Numbered from the stretch's first letter, positions 26,721 to 39,290 are shown. The stretch: 64,000 nt of DNA from Musa acuminata AAA Group (GCF_036884655.1 NC_088357.1:6395501-6459500), one strand, 5' to 3'. The notes: generated from the sequence alone by a model not told the origin. Program-made: numbers and translations.

Positions 26721-29117
26721 ATGAACGCCACCATGAGCATGTTGAGCATGGTGGAGGCGAAGCTGCCTCCAGGTTTCAGGTTCCACCCGAGGGACGACGA
26801 GCTCGTCTGCGACTACCTCGCCGCGAAGGCCGCCGGAGGCAGCACCGAGAGCAGTTCCATGATGATGGTGGATGTTGATCTCAACAAGTGTGAGCCATGG
26901 GATCTCCCTGGTATGATTTCTTTCCCCCGTATAACATCATTTGCTGGTGTAGCATAGTGTTGTTTCCGCTTGATTTCACATGAACCAGCTGGTGTTTCTT
27001 CTTGAAAGCGCACGGTTTGATCCATCAAAAAGCATTCTGTAGACAATATTGAGTTTGCTGCACCCTGCCATGGCTGCCATATCCTTTAATTCGTATGATT
27101 TCTGAGAACATACAGAAATTTTTGTGTGCTTCCTTTCATTTTTCCTTCTACTAATCCCAGAAGAAGGTACATTTCTTCTTTTATGTCTATCTTATCTCTT
27201 CAGCTCAATCTCCATGCTTCCCCTTTCTGGCTTTCCCAACAGAGGAAAATATGCTTCTGCCAAACTTGGCCACTTTCTAACCTCTTCATGTGTTCTGTTC
27301 CTGCACGATTGACTGCCAGAATTCCGTGGATTGTATTCCTGCTGCCCATGTCTATCTGAAATGAACCAAAATCCAGAAGGAAAACTTTTTAGCCTCCTCA
27401 AGCCAAAGATTATTGCTTGTCATCTTCTCTAAAGTCATGTTGCTGAAGAGTTCATCACTCTGGTTTTAAGCAATCTCTATCATGGAGTTAGGTTCATTGC
27501 TGATGCCAAAGAAGCCGTGGAGTGCTTGCCTTGTCTCGCACAATCTCCATCAAACTCGAGACAAATTCATCTCGCATCAAAGTCCATCAGATCATTTTCT
27601 CTGCTAAACAGTACCAAGATTCTGATAGACCTGATGGTAATGATGATAAACTTATGAAAACTGTTCAGTTTTCGCTGAAGTATATTGTTTCCGTGGATCA
27701 GCTGCTGCATGTGTTGGGGGCAACGAGTGGTACCTCTTCAGCCTTCGAGATCTGAAGTACGCGACCGGGCAGCGGACCAACCGGGCGACCATGTCAGGCT
27801 ACTGGAAGGCCACAGGGAAGGATAAACCAGTGACTCGAAAAGGATTGCTGGTTGGGATGAGGAAGACTTTGGTGTTCTATCAAGGAAGAGCTCCCAAGGG
27901 GAAGAAGACAAAGTGGGTCATGCATGAATTCCGCATGGAAGGATCCGATGGTGCTCCAAAGTTGCCTTTCAAGGTATCCTTGTGATCTCAATTCTTATAG
28001 ATCACAGACTGAGAAGAAGATCATCTTTTTTGCTGCATACTCTGTTCTATTATCACTGTCTTTTCTTACCTTTTTTCTTATATTAGATCACAGATCTACG
28101 AGCAGATTTAAGGCTTATATTAGATCTTTGTCGGAAGTTCTGCAAGGAACTTAAATTCTTGACCACATAAATCCAGATGCATAAGTACATAAATTTAAAG
28201 ACAACATGGTAAAAGTTGTTAATTTAGATTAAATCATAAATCTCTATGCAGAGATAGAACTATTTATGAAACATGTTTAACTGTGGACACAGTGAGGTCT
28301 GATAACACTTATAACTGCAGACAGAAGATATCTTGATAGATTAGCAGAGTTAAAGAACAGCTAGTGCTTATACATGACAATTTATAGCAGATTATATCCA
28401 GGATAAAGTTCTTTGTTAAGTATATGTCATTTTCCTTCCACGAGATAGACTCTTGAAAACTTCTTCAAGCAATTGCTGTATCCTTATTTGACTATATATT
28501 TGATTGGTATTGTATGTATAAAAAAATATCTCAACTCCTATACAGTGATCTTTAAGCTAATGTGTGAATGCTAAGTAGTCATCTCAATCACTCAACTGTC
28601 ATAATAATAATTAATTCAAAGTACTTGTCCTGATGTTTCTGCTAATCCTCTCATCACAAGGACAGTGACACTTATTTCTTAGTGCATGCAGCCAGACTGG
28701 GCCCTATGTAGAGTCTTCTGCAACAACAGAAGGATCTCCACCATGCCAAGCATGGAGGCGAGCCATGAAAGCTCAGGTTCACAGTCCCTCTCAGCTCTAA
28801 TGGACAACTGCATCACCTTTGGCCAAACCCCTTTCTTCTCAGAGGGGTTTGAGCAGGTGCCCTGCTTCTCCAGCTTATCTCCAAACTATGTATCTCAGTG
28901 CCAAGACTTTGTCCTAACAAAATGCTTAGCTCAAACTGGTGGTTTGCCTGAGCTGAACTCTGGATTGAATCAGCTCACTGGTGACAGAAGGGACTCGAGA
29001 ACAGTTCTGAACCACCTCACCAAGTTCGAGGGTGATCCAAAGGGAAAGGTGGTGCCACAAGGGGGTTTTGAGGATTACTTGACACAGAGTCGTCTGCCAT
29101 CAACTTGGAATCCTTGA
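26721..29117 (+). CDS. NAC021/022: NAC transcription factor, NAC1 (NAC021/022) type
   Basis: Three exons, 26721-26910, 27702-27973 and 28692-29117, give 295 residues. The NAC DNA-binding domain (about residues 15-165) has subdomains in order: [96 protein letters not shown] and DWALCRVF. The [11 protein letters not shown] start and DDELVCDYL are typical of the Arabidopsis NAC1 group, which acts in auxin-dependent lateral root development; that role is inferred. The C-terminal part is Ser/Gln-rich and carries a miR164 target site. Intron positions (after DLP and before DWALCRVF) are the usual NAC ones. Start choice between Met at 26721 and the downstream Mets is not decided by sequence alone. 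Confidence 0.94.
28852..28872 (+). promoter_or_regulatory. miR164 target site
   Basis: AGCAGGTGCCCTGCTTCTCC followed by A pairs with miR164 with only two mismatches, both opposite the miRNA 3' end. The 16 bases facing the miRNA 5' portion and cleavage site match perfectly. It encodes part of EQVPCFSS, the peptide location known for miR164 sites in NAC1 and CUC genes. Post-transcriptional repression by miR164 is therefore expected. Confidence 0.92.
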
Positions 29118-29642
29118 GGCTTGGTGAGGTTGGTGGGCAACTAGAACAGAAGATATCACCTACTTGTAGTCACTCATTAAAGTTGTCGACATGTATAGTT
29201 TGATGACTTGACTGTATTCATAAGCACTGCATAATCTTCTATCTCCTATTATGGGATTTTATTATTATTATTATTATTATTATTTTTTGTCTGGACAAGT
29301 TTAATGGGCATTTCAGAAAAAGATTAAGGTTGAAGGATAATCTCTGGTCTATATCACATGCTCTGTAGATCTGTTTAATTTGTCTTCTCATGTAAAATTT
29401 AGTGTGATCAATTATGCTTGATTGCAGAATTCAAACTGCACATCAAGAACTGTGCATCTTAAATATTCCCCTCACTATTGCAGAAAACACTACTGGATCT
29501 GGTCATTGCTTGTGCCATTGGCAGTGTCAAGTATTGCTATGTTTTTAGATTCTAATCTGCAGACTAGTTCATAGTACCAGTCAACCTTCTACAGCACAAA
29601 TACTTTCTAACAAAGAACATAGCTGCCAGCACATATCAAGTA
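29118..29642. other. NAC 3' side, no gene
   Basis: The probable NAC 3' UTR is followed by an (ATT)n tract at about 29261-29284. After that the sequence is unremarkable AT-rich DNA up to the duplicated globulin flank. Confidence 0.5.
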
Positions 29643-30420
29643 TATTGTGGAAATGATCAGTGGAACCTTTCATTTAATCTATTTCTCATTAGTTTATAGC
29701 TTAGCTATTCAATATTAATGTTTGATCTGAGATCAGAAATGCAGTCGTTAAAGCCACAGATAAGCTGGTCCTCCTTCAACAATCCATTTGTTTACAGTTA
29801 AACCATCAACTACAAGCTCAGATGTTGTAGGTTGATATGTTGAACAGGTGACACCCATATCCTACTTGTCTCATTTTAAATGGTCTGAGATCACTCAAAG
29901 CAGCTGCAGACCAACTTCTTCTGTAGGCAATAAAAAACACCACAACTAACATCTAAATCTCTTTTTTCTGAAGATTGACCATAAAATAGTTTATAGCAAT
30001 GATGAAGAAGGTACCAATCATTGAAGAAAATTCCACAGCTTTCCCTCCCTCGAATCAAAATGATGATAAGGTTGCTTCTCTTCCGTGGGACAAGCCACCA
30101 TGCCTACTAATATACTGTGTGTGCATGAGGACATAGAGTTTCCATGTCAGCAGCTACAACCAAAACAAGGCATACTGTGATGCAACAGATCTGCTAATTG
30201 TATCATTCAGCGGCAACAACAAAGAACCAACTTAGGGTGTTCAGCGCAGCGCAAAGGGAGGGGAATCCCGCCGTTCACGGGGTCGTGCACGGATCTTAAT
30301 GCCACTAACTGTCCAAAACATGATGCCGCCAAAGAATGGGTCCCTTTAACTGACCAATCCTGTTATGCCATTCGGTTGTAATGAGAAGGGCAACTTCATA
30401 ATGTCCCTTTATCTTTATAT
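29643..30420 (-). repeat. Orphan copy of the 11S globulin upstream flank
   Basis: From GTGGAAATGATCAGTGGAAC the sequence follows the flank found upstream of globulin genes at 32915-33650 and 38723-39290 (shared: TTAATCTATTTCTCATTAG, AGCTGGTCCTCCTTCAACA, AATGGGTCCCTTTA, CTGACCAATCCTGTTATGCC). Here no globulin coding sequence lies on its left; NAC-side DNA begins instead. It is best read as the remnant of a fourth duplication unit that lost its gene or never included it. Confidence 0.8.
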
Positions 30421-30845
30421 TTATTTCTAAAATAATTATTTTCTCATAGCTATGAAAGTTAACTATGAAATAGTATACTAATCATGTAATAATGGGTGGT
30501 GGGAAATCTATCATATGACGTCGTCACATTCGAGTTTTTTTTTTTTCCTAATAATATTTTTCCACCCAATTATGTCTATTATTTATTTTTAAATAATTTA
30601 TTTTCTCAAACTAGTTACTAAAGTTAATTTCACACATAGCAGCATAATAATCATATGACTAACGCATTGGTTTCATAGTGGAGAAAAGAAACACGCAAGG
30701 AAGAAAGCTCCAAACATGGAACGTTGTTTATTTGTGTTGTGAGCTGATACGACACACATCTAATGCATCATCTCGTTGCCCACAACTTTTATTCACTTCA
30801 AACTAGTCATTACCTTATTCGCCTCTAGCCACACTCTTCATTACG

Positions 30846-32591
30846 TTACACCGAAGTCCTGATCGCTTCCCTCTCGATCTTGGAAGCGAAGAGGGCCAAT
30901 TCATTTCCACGGTTAAACTTTAGCTGCATGGCCTCTTCTCTAGAGATGCGGTATGAGTTCATCAACACCTCCACCGGCATGCCACGGAAAGCCGATGTCT
31001 TCCCCACGAAATGGTTGACTATGGCGTTGTCGTTGGTCTTGATGGAGACCCATTCGAAGCTCTCACGTTGTGCCTGAATCGTCACCGCGTAGTACTGCGG
31101 AACTACCAGTAGTTGACCCTGACGGAGTTCGCCGATGAATACTGTTTGGCCTCGGTGACCCACCACCTGCACCCGGCTACATCCCCTCAAGGCGTACACG
31201 ATGCTGTGAGCATTGACATTCCAATGTGGCGACACTATGGCATTCTGCAAGCGCACATGATCATCATATTTGATCAAAATTTTTGAGACCATAGATGGAC
31301 GGTTGATGATCATAGATAATGCTTTTATCATACCGGGCGGAGAAGTGCCCTCACGGCACTCATCTGAACGAATCTTAGAATTGGGAGCTTCTGGCTGTTG
31401 AGGGTGGTGATCCTTCCAGCGCGCGGATTGAAGTAGTCAGCACGCAAGGGGTCTCCAATGTTCTGCCTTACCTTCATGGTGCAGAAAGCCTCTAATACAT
31501 TAGATTGACATCCCCTTCCCTCTTGGCATTCTTGTCTCACCTCTCTTTCTCGTACCAGCTGCTCACTCTGCCGTGATGCTTGTAGCACCTGAAGCCCACT
31601 CGTGACAAGGACTATCTCACCCCTCCTGTCGTCGGGATTCTGGATTTTTCTCACCAATTCCCTATCGACACCGAGTGCCTCTGCTAGTGGATCAAGCTCG
31701 AAACCGCTGAGCAGGTTGTTCCCCTTTATCTGCTGTAATCTCACTTCTATTTGGGAACCTTGCTCGACTAGTCTCTCCCTCCCAGCAAGTAGAAATTCCT
31801 AGCATCATATATTTCTCAATTAAATTACCTTGAAAACTGTGTTGCGTCAGAAAATTAGATGGATGGATTCATTAAGGCTCACCCTATGCTGGCGATCCAA
31901 TTGATTGGCGCTGCTGATTGTGTCGAAGGTGGTAATCGCGACGACAGCTACTTCGCCATTGTTGTAGCCCCAATAAGAAACTCCAGCGGGCAACGCGATG
32001 ATGTCTCCCTCACGGAAGTAGTGGATCCTCTGGTGCTCGTCTCGGAACCTCTGACATCCGCCTGCCACCTGCTCCCATTGTTGTTCGGTTTGCTGGAAGG
32101 ATTGGAACGTCTCTGGGCAACCAGGGAACACTGTTCCAATGATTCCCCTTCCTGCATCCACCATGGACCATCGTCGAGCTTTAATACAATATATACGACA
32201 TGGAATTAAGTCACCATATTCAAAGAGCACGGTGTCTATGCATGAACGAGCCTTGCACAATATAGACGAGGCGTGGTGCACTGGAAAAGGATGGCAGGAG
32301 AAGGCCTCTCGGTTGGATGGTATGACGACATGCAGACACGCCCACACACTGGAGCTGCTCATTGTACTGGTCAAAGTACTCTGTGTAGCCAGCTTCCGAG
32401 GGCACACGTCGGGTGAGCTCAAGGGTGCTTAGCTTCTCGATTTTGCATTGGCTCACGCGGCTGTAGCGATGCACATTCATCCATGGTTCACCGGCTCCCT
32501 GCTGGCCGAGGCCAAGCTGGGCTCGAGAGATGTGGCAGAAGAGGAACAAGCAAAGAGAGAAAGAGAGGAGAATGGAGGTGGAGGTGGCCAT
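30846..32591 (-). CDS. 11S globulin (legumin-type) seed storage protein, copy 1
   Basis: Four exons, 32591-32252, 32151-31883, 31798-31334 and 31244-30846, give 490 residues. 11S globulins form hexamers in protein storage vacuoles as seed reserves. Seen: an N-terminal signal peptide (SILLSFSLCLFLFCHISRA), an acidic chain with cupin fold (PRGLLLPSFSSAPRLVYIVQG; PGCPETFQ with Cys125 for the interchain disulfide), then a basic chain (VLEAFCTMKVRQNIGDP, Cys309; NAIVSPHWNVNAHSIVYALRG). The usual Asn-Gly processing site is Asn303-Val304 here. Exon/intron positions are those of the family. Intron 1 begins with GC instead of GT (CAAG|GCTCGT) and ends CAG. Tandem with copies 2 and 3, same strand. No frame damage is seen, so I treat it as intact. 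Confidence 0.95.
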
Positions 32592-32654
32592 GGCTTAGTG
32601 TTCTGCAGAAGGAACGGGGAGAGAGTGGTGAAGGGGAGTGCAGAAGTGGGAGGG

Positions 32655-32822
32655 CATTTATAATGGGTTCCTTTAGAGGGTTGTATGGAGTTTGGTTGGG
32701 AGGTCACGAGGCTTCGCATGGGTTCTCGTGTCGCCGCATGCAAACGACTGGTTTGAAAGGGAAGCACAGATGCTTAGGTTTGGTAGGAAGGGGACGATTT
32801 CAGTTGAGAGGCCAACTGCATG
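32655..32822 (-). promoter_or_regulatory. Promoter of globulin copy 1: TATA box and RY motifs
   Basis: TATAAATG on the minus strand covers 32662-32655, about 65 bases upstream of the start codon. CATGCA-type RY motifs lie at 32737-32742 (plus orientation) and 32817-32822 (minus orientation). RY elements are the known binding sites of seed B3 regulators such as FUS3 and ABI3, which fits seed-specific expression. Confidence 0.75.
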
Positions 32823-32914
32823 CTGCGAAGAAAATGTGCAGCAGAGATATCTTACTTGGTTTCTATGCTGAAATGTGTTGTTGATGACGCTACGCCCTTA
32901 CTAAGCTACCAAAA

Positions 32915-33650
32915 TGTGGAAATGATTAGTGGAACCTTTCATTTAATCTATTTCTCATTAGTTTATCGCTTAGCTATTCAATATTAATGTTTGATCCGAG
33001 ATCAGAAATGCTGTCATTAAAGCCGCACATAAGCTGGTCCTCCTTCAACAATCCATTTGCTTACAGTTAAACCATCCACATCAGAAGCTCAGATGTAGGT
33101 TGATATGATGAACGGGTGACACCCACATCACTGAGATCACTCAAAGCAGCTGAAGGCCAACTTCTTCTGTAGGCAATAAAAAAACACCACAACTAACATC
33201 TAAATCTCTTTCAGAAGATTGACCATAGAATATTTTATAGCAATGATGAAGAAAGTACGAATCATTGAAGGAAATTCCACATCTTTCCCTTGAATCAAAA
33301 TGATGATATGGTTGCTTCTCTTCCGTGAGACAAGCCACCACACCTACTAGTATACTGTCTGTGTGTGTATGAGGACATGGGTACAGAGTCTATAGAATTT
33401 CCATGTCAGCAGCTACATCCGAAACAAGGCATACTGTGATGCAACAGAGCTGCTAATTGTATCATTCAGCAGCAACAACAAAGAACCAACTTAGCTTTTT
33501 CTACGGAACATGATGACGCCCAAGAAACGCCGACTGCTATTGGTCGATGATGATGACCAGAGAATGGGTCCCTTTAGCTGACCAATCCTGTTATGCCATT
33601 CTGTTCTATTGAGACAGGCAACCTCATAATATCTATTTATCTTTAAGCGA
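32915..33650 (-). repeat. Duplicated upstream flank of globulin copy 1
   Basis: This flank repeats at 29643-30420, 38723-39290 and (short) 44495-44640. It holds GTGGAAATGATTAGTGGAAC at its left end and CTGACCAATCCTGTTATGCC near its right end. There is no coding potential. It marks the unit that was duplicated with the gene. Confidence 0.85.
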
Positions 33651-34420
33651 AACCATCAAAGAAGGGGTTGTGGCGCAGTTGGTTTGTACCGTCTGATGTG
33701 TGATGCTGTGGTCGAGAGATCGGCGTATCGATTTCAAATGTGATGGATTTGTTCTGATTGCATCCAAACCAAACTATATTATATTTTGCCTTTTTGGCTT
33801 TTTCTATCTAATTATATCTATTATTTATTTTAAAAGTAATTATTTTCTTAAGGTCGTTATTAAAGTTAATTTTGAAACAGAGATACTAATCACATAATAA
33901 TAATGAGGTGATGAAACAGTTGGCTAAGATTGAGAGTTCCAACTCCTCAAAGCCCATTCAATAAAATAAAACAACAAAGGTAAATCTATGCCAAATATAA
34001 TAGATTTGGGTTTATCACAACTCTTTGATATCTATCAGATTACCGAGCCTTACTTTTTTTTACTAATGATTTTTTCTACCCAATTGTGTGTTATATTTAT
34101 TTTTAAATTAATTAATTTTTTCTCAAAGTCCAGTGTCAAAGTTTACTACGAATTAGGATACTAACTATATACTAATGGGGTGGTGCCATAGTTGGTCAGC
34201 ACATAAGTGATCCCTCTCTCACCCCATTTAATAAAGTAAAGTAATAAAAATATATTTGTGCCAAATGTGATAGATTTAGGTCAATTATAGTAGTTTGATA
34301 TCTATCAGATTACTCCGACGCATCCGAGCTTCTTTTTTCTGTCTACTGGTTTTTTTTATCTAATTGTGTGTTATATTTATTTTTATCAAAGTTAACTACG
34401 AAATAATATATTAATCACAC

Positions 34421-34683
34421 CAAGGTTCGTTGTACCGTATCGTACCGACGTTTCGACCTGAGCTCGGTATGGTACGGTATCGGTGTACCGGGCGGTACAT
34501 TAGGGTGTATTGAGCGATACACCATCGTGTACCGAATAATTTTTTATTTTTTTCATATTGTAACGATGCTACAGTATAGTATTGCAGCACTGTAGTGATA
34601 CCGGACGGTCCGCGTATCGATAACCTGTCGAACCGGTATGTACCGCCCGTACCGAGCGGTACGTTTCGGTATGACAGACCTTG
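34421..34683. mobile_element. hAT-type MITE with perfect 8-bp target duplication
   Basis: The 263-bp element begins CAAGGTTCGTTGTACCGTAT and ends with its inverted counterpart ...CGGTATGACAGACCTTG, so it has imperfect terminal inverted repeats of about 27 bp. It is flanked by AATCACAC on both sides (34413-34420 and 34684-34691). An 8-bp duplication and CAAGG-type ends are the hallmark of non-autonomous hAT elements. The target was a linker of the tRNA-Met-headed repeat, whose sequence is restored (TTAATCACACAATAATAG) when the insert is removed. Confidence 0.92.
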
Positions 34684-35689
34684 AATCACACAATAATAGA
34701 CACCGATTCAAGGGTTCATTCTTTTTTGCCTAATGGTTTATTCTATCTAATTTTGTCTATTATTTATATTTAAATTAATTATTTTTTTTCTTTGTCCAAT
34801 TATTTTTTCTACCTAATTATGTCTTTTATTTATCTTTAAATTAATTATTTTCTCAAGTTAGTTATTAAAGTTAATTACAAAATAGTATGTTAGCGAGCGC
34901 ATGGATCTCGTAAGTTATGTCTGATCCTGAGATCGAGAGTTTGAGCTTCTATCACCCCATTCAATAAAATAAAATAATGAAGATATATTTGCATCAAATG
35001 TGATAGATTTGGGTTCATTAGAACCGTCTGATATCTATCAGATGACATAGATGCATTCGAGCTTTATTGTTTTTTGCATAATAGTTTTTTTATCCAATTG
35101 TGTATTATATTTATTTTTATATTAATTATTTTCTCAAGTTAGTTATTAAAGTTAATTATGAACCAGTATACAAATCGTACAATAATAGAGTGATGGTAGG
35201 TCATTTAATATATAAAAAAAAAGCAATGAAGATATATCTGCCTCAAATGTGTTAGATTTGGTCCGTCACAATCATCCCATATCTATTAAATAATATGGGT
35301 GTATTTGATCTTTATTCTTTTTTTGCTAATTGTGTTTATTATTTATTTTTAAATTTAATTATTTTTTTTATCAAATTAGTTATTAAAGTTAATTACGAAA
35401 TACCACAATATATGTAATAGATTTTCTGATATCTATTAGATGACATGAGCCAGCTTTATGTTTTTTTTTGCATAATGATTTTTTTTACCCAATTATGTGT
35501 CATATTTAGTTTTTGAATTAACTATTTTATCAAGCTAGTTGTTAAAGTTAATTATAAAACATCATACTAATCATATAATTATGAGGTGATGCAGTTTGCT
35601 AAGGCAAGAGTTTGAGTCTCTTTCACAATAAAATAAAGCAATGAAGATACATCTGAGCCAAATGTAATAGATTAGTATCCATCATAACC

Positions 35690-35729
35690 ATATATAAATA
35701 TAAATATAAATATATGTATATATATATAC

Positions 35730-35787
<58 letters not shown>

Positions 35788-35822
35788 GTATATATATACA
35801 TATATATATATATATCACCCCA

Positions 35823-35862
<40 letters not shown>
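35690..35862. repeat. Compound (TA)n / TACATA microsatellite
   Basis: Almost pure alternating TA with interspersed ACATA units, broken by ATCACCCCATTTAATA at about 35813-35830. That phrase is the CACCCCATT end of a tRNA-Met-headed repeat, so the microsatellite grew inside one of those units. Open frames here are repeat-encoded and not genes. Confidence 0.9.
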
Positions 35863-35863
<1 letters not shown>

Positions 35864-36656
35864 AAATGTTATAAATTTAAGTCCATCATAATTGTCTAAT
35901 ATTATATTTATACCAAATATTATAGATTTGAGTCCATCACGATTGTCTAATATTATATTTATTCTTTTTTGCATAATAATTTTTTCTACCCAAGTGAGTG
36001 TTATATTTATTTTTATATTAATTATTTTCTTAAATTAGTTATTAAAATTAATGATGAAAAAGTATACTACTCATACAATAATGGGGTGCATCCAAGTTTT
36101 TTTTTGCCTAATAGTTTTTTCTACCTAATTGAGTCTATTATCTATTTTTAAATTAATTTTTTTTCTTAAGTTCATTATTAATGTTAATTACCAAATAGTA
36201 TAATAATAGTAAAATTAATCGAGTTGTGGCGCAATTAATTGGCTCGTATATCTCACAATTGATGTGTGATCATCAGGTCGAGAGTTTGAGTCTCCCTCAC
36301 CCCATTCAATAAAATATTACAATAAAAATACATCTACTTCAAATTGAATATATTTGGGATCATCACAGTCGTTTGGTATCTATCAAATGATACATAATGA
36401 TCTTTTCTATCTAATTATGTTTTATATTTATTTTAAAATTAATTACGTATTACCCTTTTGAGAAGGGCATTTATTTGAGTCAGTGGATCAAAGAAAGAAA
36501 CAAAGAAGGAAGAAAGCTCCATTTATTTGAGTTGAGAGCTGATGCTACACACATCTTGTTGCCCACAACCTTTGTTCACTTCAAACTAGTCATGCTCCAA
36601 GGTTTCTATCCATGAAACCCGAGCCTTATTCGCCTCGAGCCACACTCTCCATTACA

Positions 36657-38399
36657 TTACGCCGAAGTTCTGATCGCTTCCCTCTCGATCTTAGAAGTGA
36701 AGAGGGCCAATTCATTTCCACGGTTAAACTTCAGCTGCATGGCCTCCTCTCTAGAGATGCAGTACGAGTTCATCAGCACCTCCACCGGCATGCCACGGAG
36801 AGCCGACGTCTTCCCCACGAAATGGTTGACCATGGCATTGTCGTTGGTCTTGATGGAGACCCATTCGAAGCTCTCGCGTTGCGCTTGGAACATCATAGCA
36901 TAGTACTGTGGAACGACTAGTAGTTGACCCTGACGGAACTCTCCAACGAATACGGTCTGACCTCGATGTCCCACCACTTGCACCCGACTGTATCCCCTCA
37001 AGGCGTACACGATGCTGTGAGCATTGACATTCCAGTGCGGTGATCTGATGGCATTCTGCACGGAGACATAATCATCATATTTAATTTAAACTTTCGAGAT
37101 CGTAAATGGAAGGTAGATCAGAGATAATGTTGTTGTCGTACCGGGCGGAGGAGTCCCCTTACAGCACTCATTTGGACGAATCTTAGAATGGGGAGCTTCT
37201 GACTGTTGAGGGTGCTGATCCTTCCGGCGCGTGGATTGAAGTAGTCAGCACGCAAGGGGTCTCCAATGTTCTGCCTTATCTTCATGGTGCAGAAAGCCTC
37301 TAATACATTAGATTGACATCCCCTTCCCTCTTGGCATTCTTGTCTCACCTCTCTTTCTCGTACCAGCTGCTCACTCTGCCGTGATGCTCGTAGCACCTGA
37401 AGCCCACTCGTGACAAGGACTATCTCACCCCTCCTGTCGTCGGGATTCTGGATTTTTCTCACCAATTCCCTATCGACACCGAGTGCCTCTGCCAGTGGAT
37501 CGAGCTCAAAACCGCTGAGCAGGCTGTTCCCCTTTATCTGCTGTAATCTCACTTCTATTTGGGAACCTTGCTCGACTAGTCTCTCCCTCCCAGCAAGTAG
37601 AAATTCCTAGCATCATATATTTCTCAATTAAATTACCTTGAAAACTGTGTTGCGTTAGAAAATTAAATGGATGGATTCATTAAGGCTCACCCTATGCTGG
37701 CGATCCAATTGATTGGCACTGCTGCTTGTGTCGAAGGTGGTAATCGCGACGACAGCTACTTCGCCATTGTTGTAACCCCAATAAGAAACTCCAGCGGGCA
37801 ACGCGATGATGTCTCCCTCACGGACGTAGTGGATCCTCTGGTGCTCGTCTCGGAACCTCTGACATCCTCCTGCCGTCTGCTCCCATTGTTGTTCGGTTTG
37901 CTGGAAGGATTGGAACGTCTCTGGGCATCCAGGGAACACTGTTCCGATGATTCCCCTTCCTGCATCCACCATGGACCATCGTCGAGCTTTAATACAATAT
38001 ATATGACATGGAATTAAGTCACCATATTCAAAGAGCACGGTGTCTATGCATGAACGAGCCTTGCACAATATAGACGAGGCGTGGTGCACTGGAAAAGGAT
38101 GGCAGGAGAAGGCCTCTCGGTTGGATGGTACGACGACATGCAGCCACGCCCACACACTGGAGCTGCTCATTGTACTGGTCGAAGTACTCTGTGTAGCCAG
38201 CTTCCGAGGGCACACGTCGGGTGAGCTCAAGGGTGCTTAGCTTCTCGATTCTGCATTGGCTCACGCGGCTGTAGCGACGCGCACTCACCCATGGTTCACC
38301 TGCTCCCTGCTGGCCGAGTCCAAGCTGGGCTCGAGAGATGTGGCAGAAGAGGAGCAAGCAAAGAGAGAAAGAGAGGAGAATGGAGGTGGAGGCGGCCAT
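36657..38399 (-). CDS. 11S globulin (legumin-type) seed storage protein, copy 2
   Basis: Four exons, 38399-38060, 37959-37691, 37606-37142 and 37055-36657, give 490 residues with the same phases and exon lengths as copy 1. Domain order is the same: signal peptide (SILLSFSLCLLLFCHISRA), acidic cupin chain with PGCPETFQ, Asn-Val in place of the Asn-Gly processing site, and basic chain with VLEAFCTMKIRQNIG and SPHWNVNAHSIVYALRG. Exon 1 and intron 1 are almost the same as copy 1, including the GC donor (CAAG|GCTCGT). Intron 3 and exon 4 are the most divergent of the three (NAIRSPHW, YAMMFQAQ, NDNAMVN, YCISREE, SKIEREAIRTSA). Intact by sequence. Confidence 0.95.
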
Positions 38400-38462
38400 G
38401 GCTTAGTGTTCTGCAGAAGGAACGGTGAGAGAGTGGTGAAGTGGAGTGCAGAGGTGGGAGGG

Positions 38463-38629
38463 CATTTATAATGGGTTCATATAGAGGGTTATGTGGAGTT
38501 TGGTTGGGAGGTCACGAGGCTTCGCATGGGTTCTCGTGTCGCCGCATGCAGACGACTGGTTTGAAAGGGAAGCACAGATGCTTGGGTTTGGTAGGAAGGA
38601 GACGATTTCGGTTGAGAGGCAACTGCATG
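38463..38629 (-). promoter_or_regulatory. Promoter of globulin copy 2: TATA box and RY motifs
   Basis: TATAAATG on the minus strand is at 38470-38463. RY-type CATGCA is at 38545-38550 (plus orientation) and 38624-38629 (minus orientation). The layout is the same as in copy 1. Confidence 0.75.
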
Positions 38630-38722
38630 CTGCGAAGAAAATGTGCAGCAGAGATATCTTACTTGGTTTCTATGCTGAAATGTGTTGTTGATGACGCTAC
38701 GCCCTCTCTAAGCTACCAAAAT

Positions 38723-39290
38723 GTGGAAATGATTAGTGGAACCTTTCATTTAATCTATTTCTCATTAGTTTATCGCTTAGCTATTCAATATTAATGTTTG
38801 ATCTGAGATCAGAAATGCTGTCATTAAAGCCACACATAAGCTGGTCCTCCTTCAACAATCCATTCGTTTACAGTTAAACCATCTACTACAAGCTCAGATG
38901 TAGGTTGATATGTCGAACAGGTGACACCCACATCACTGAGATCACTCAAAGCAGCTGAAGGCCAACTTATAAGCTGTGGACTCCTTCTGCAGGCAATGAA
39001 AAGTACCACAACGAACATCTAAATCTCTTCCAGAAGATTGACCATGAAATAGTTTATAGCAGAAGATACCAATCATTGAAGGAAATTCCACAGCTTTCCC
39101 ATGAATCAAAATGATGATAAGGTTGCTTCTCTTATGTGAGACAGGCCACCACACCTACTAACATACTGTGTGTGTATGAGGAGGACATGCGTACAGAGTC
39201 TATAGAATTTCCATGCAACAGAGCTGCTAATTGTACCATTCAGCAGCAACAACAAAGAACCAACTTAGCTTTTTCTACGGAACAATGGGA
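38723..39290 (-). repeat. Duplicated upstream flank of globulin copy 2
   Basis: This is a further copy of the flank at 32915-33650, starting GTGGAAATGATTAGTGGAAC and running to AACCAACTTAGCTTTTTCTA. It is then cut off and joins the tRNA-Met-headed repeat array. No coding potential is seen. Confidence 0.85.

Larger units (their letters stand above)
33660..36480 (+). repeat. Array of tRNA-Met-headed repeats, left block
   Basis: Repeated units carry a tRNA-like head (GGGGTGGTGGCATAGTTGGCTAACGC ... GAGATCGAGAGTTTGAGCC ... CACCCCA), then ATTCAATAAAATAAAG, a body with GATAGATTTGGGTCCATCAC and ATATCTATCAGATGACAT, a T-run, and an AT-rich linker (CTACCCAATTGTGT ... AAGTTAATTA). Recognisable heads or head fragments lie near 33661, 33905, 34170, 34890, 35180, 35580, 36068 and 36219. 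Most here are decayed. A MITE interrupts one linker and an AT microsatellite another. No protein gene is seen in the block. Confidence 0.8.

Noticed and set aside
31328..31802. Separate small genes inside the globulin copies (similar frames recur in copies 2 and 3)
   Set aside because: They are exons of the globulins or frames antisense to them; splice phases join them into one product.
35672..35974. 100-codon minus-strand frame rich in Tyr and Ile
   Set aside because: It is translated TA microsatellite.
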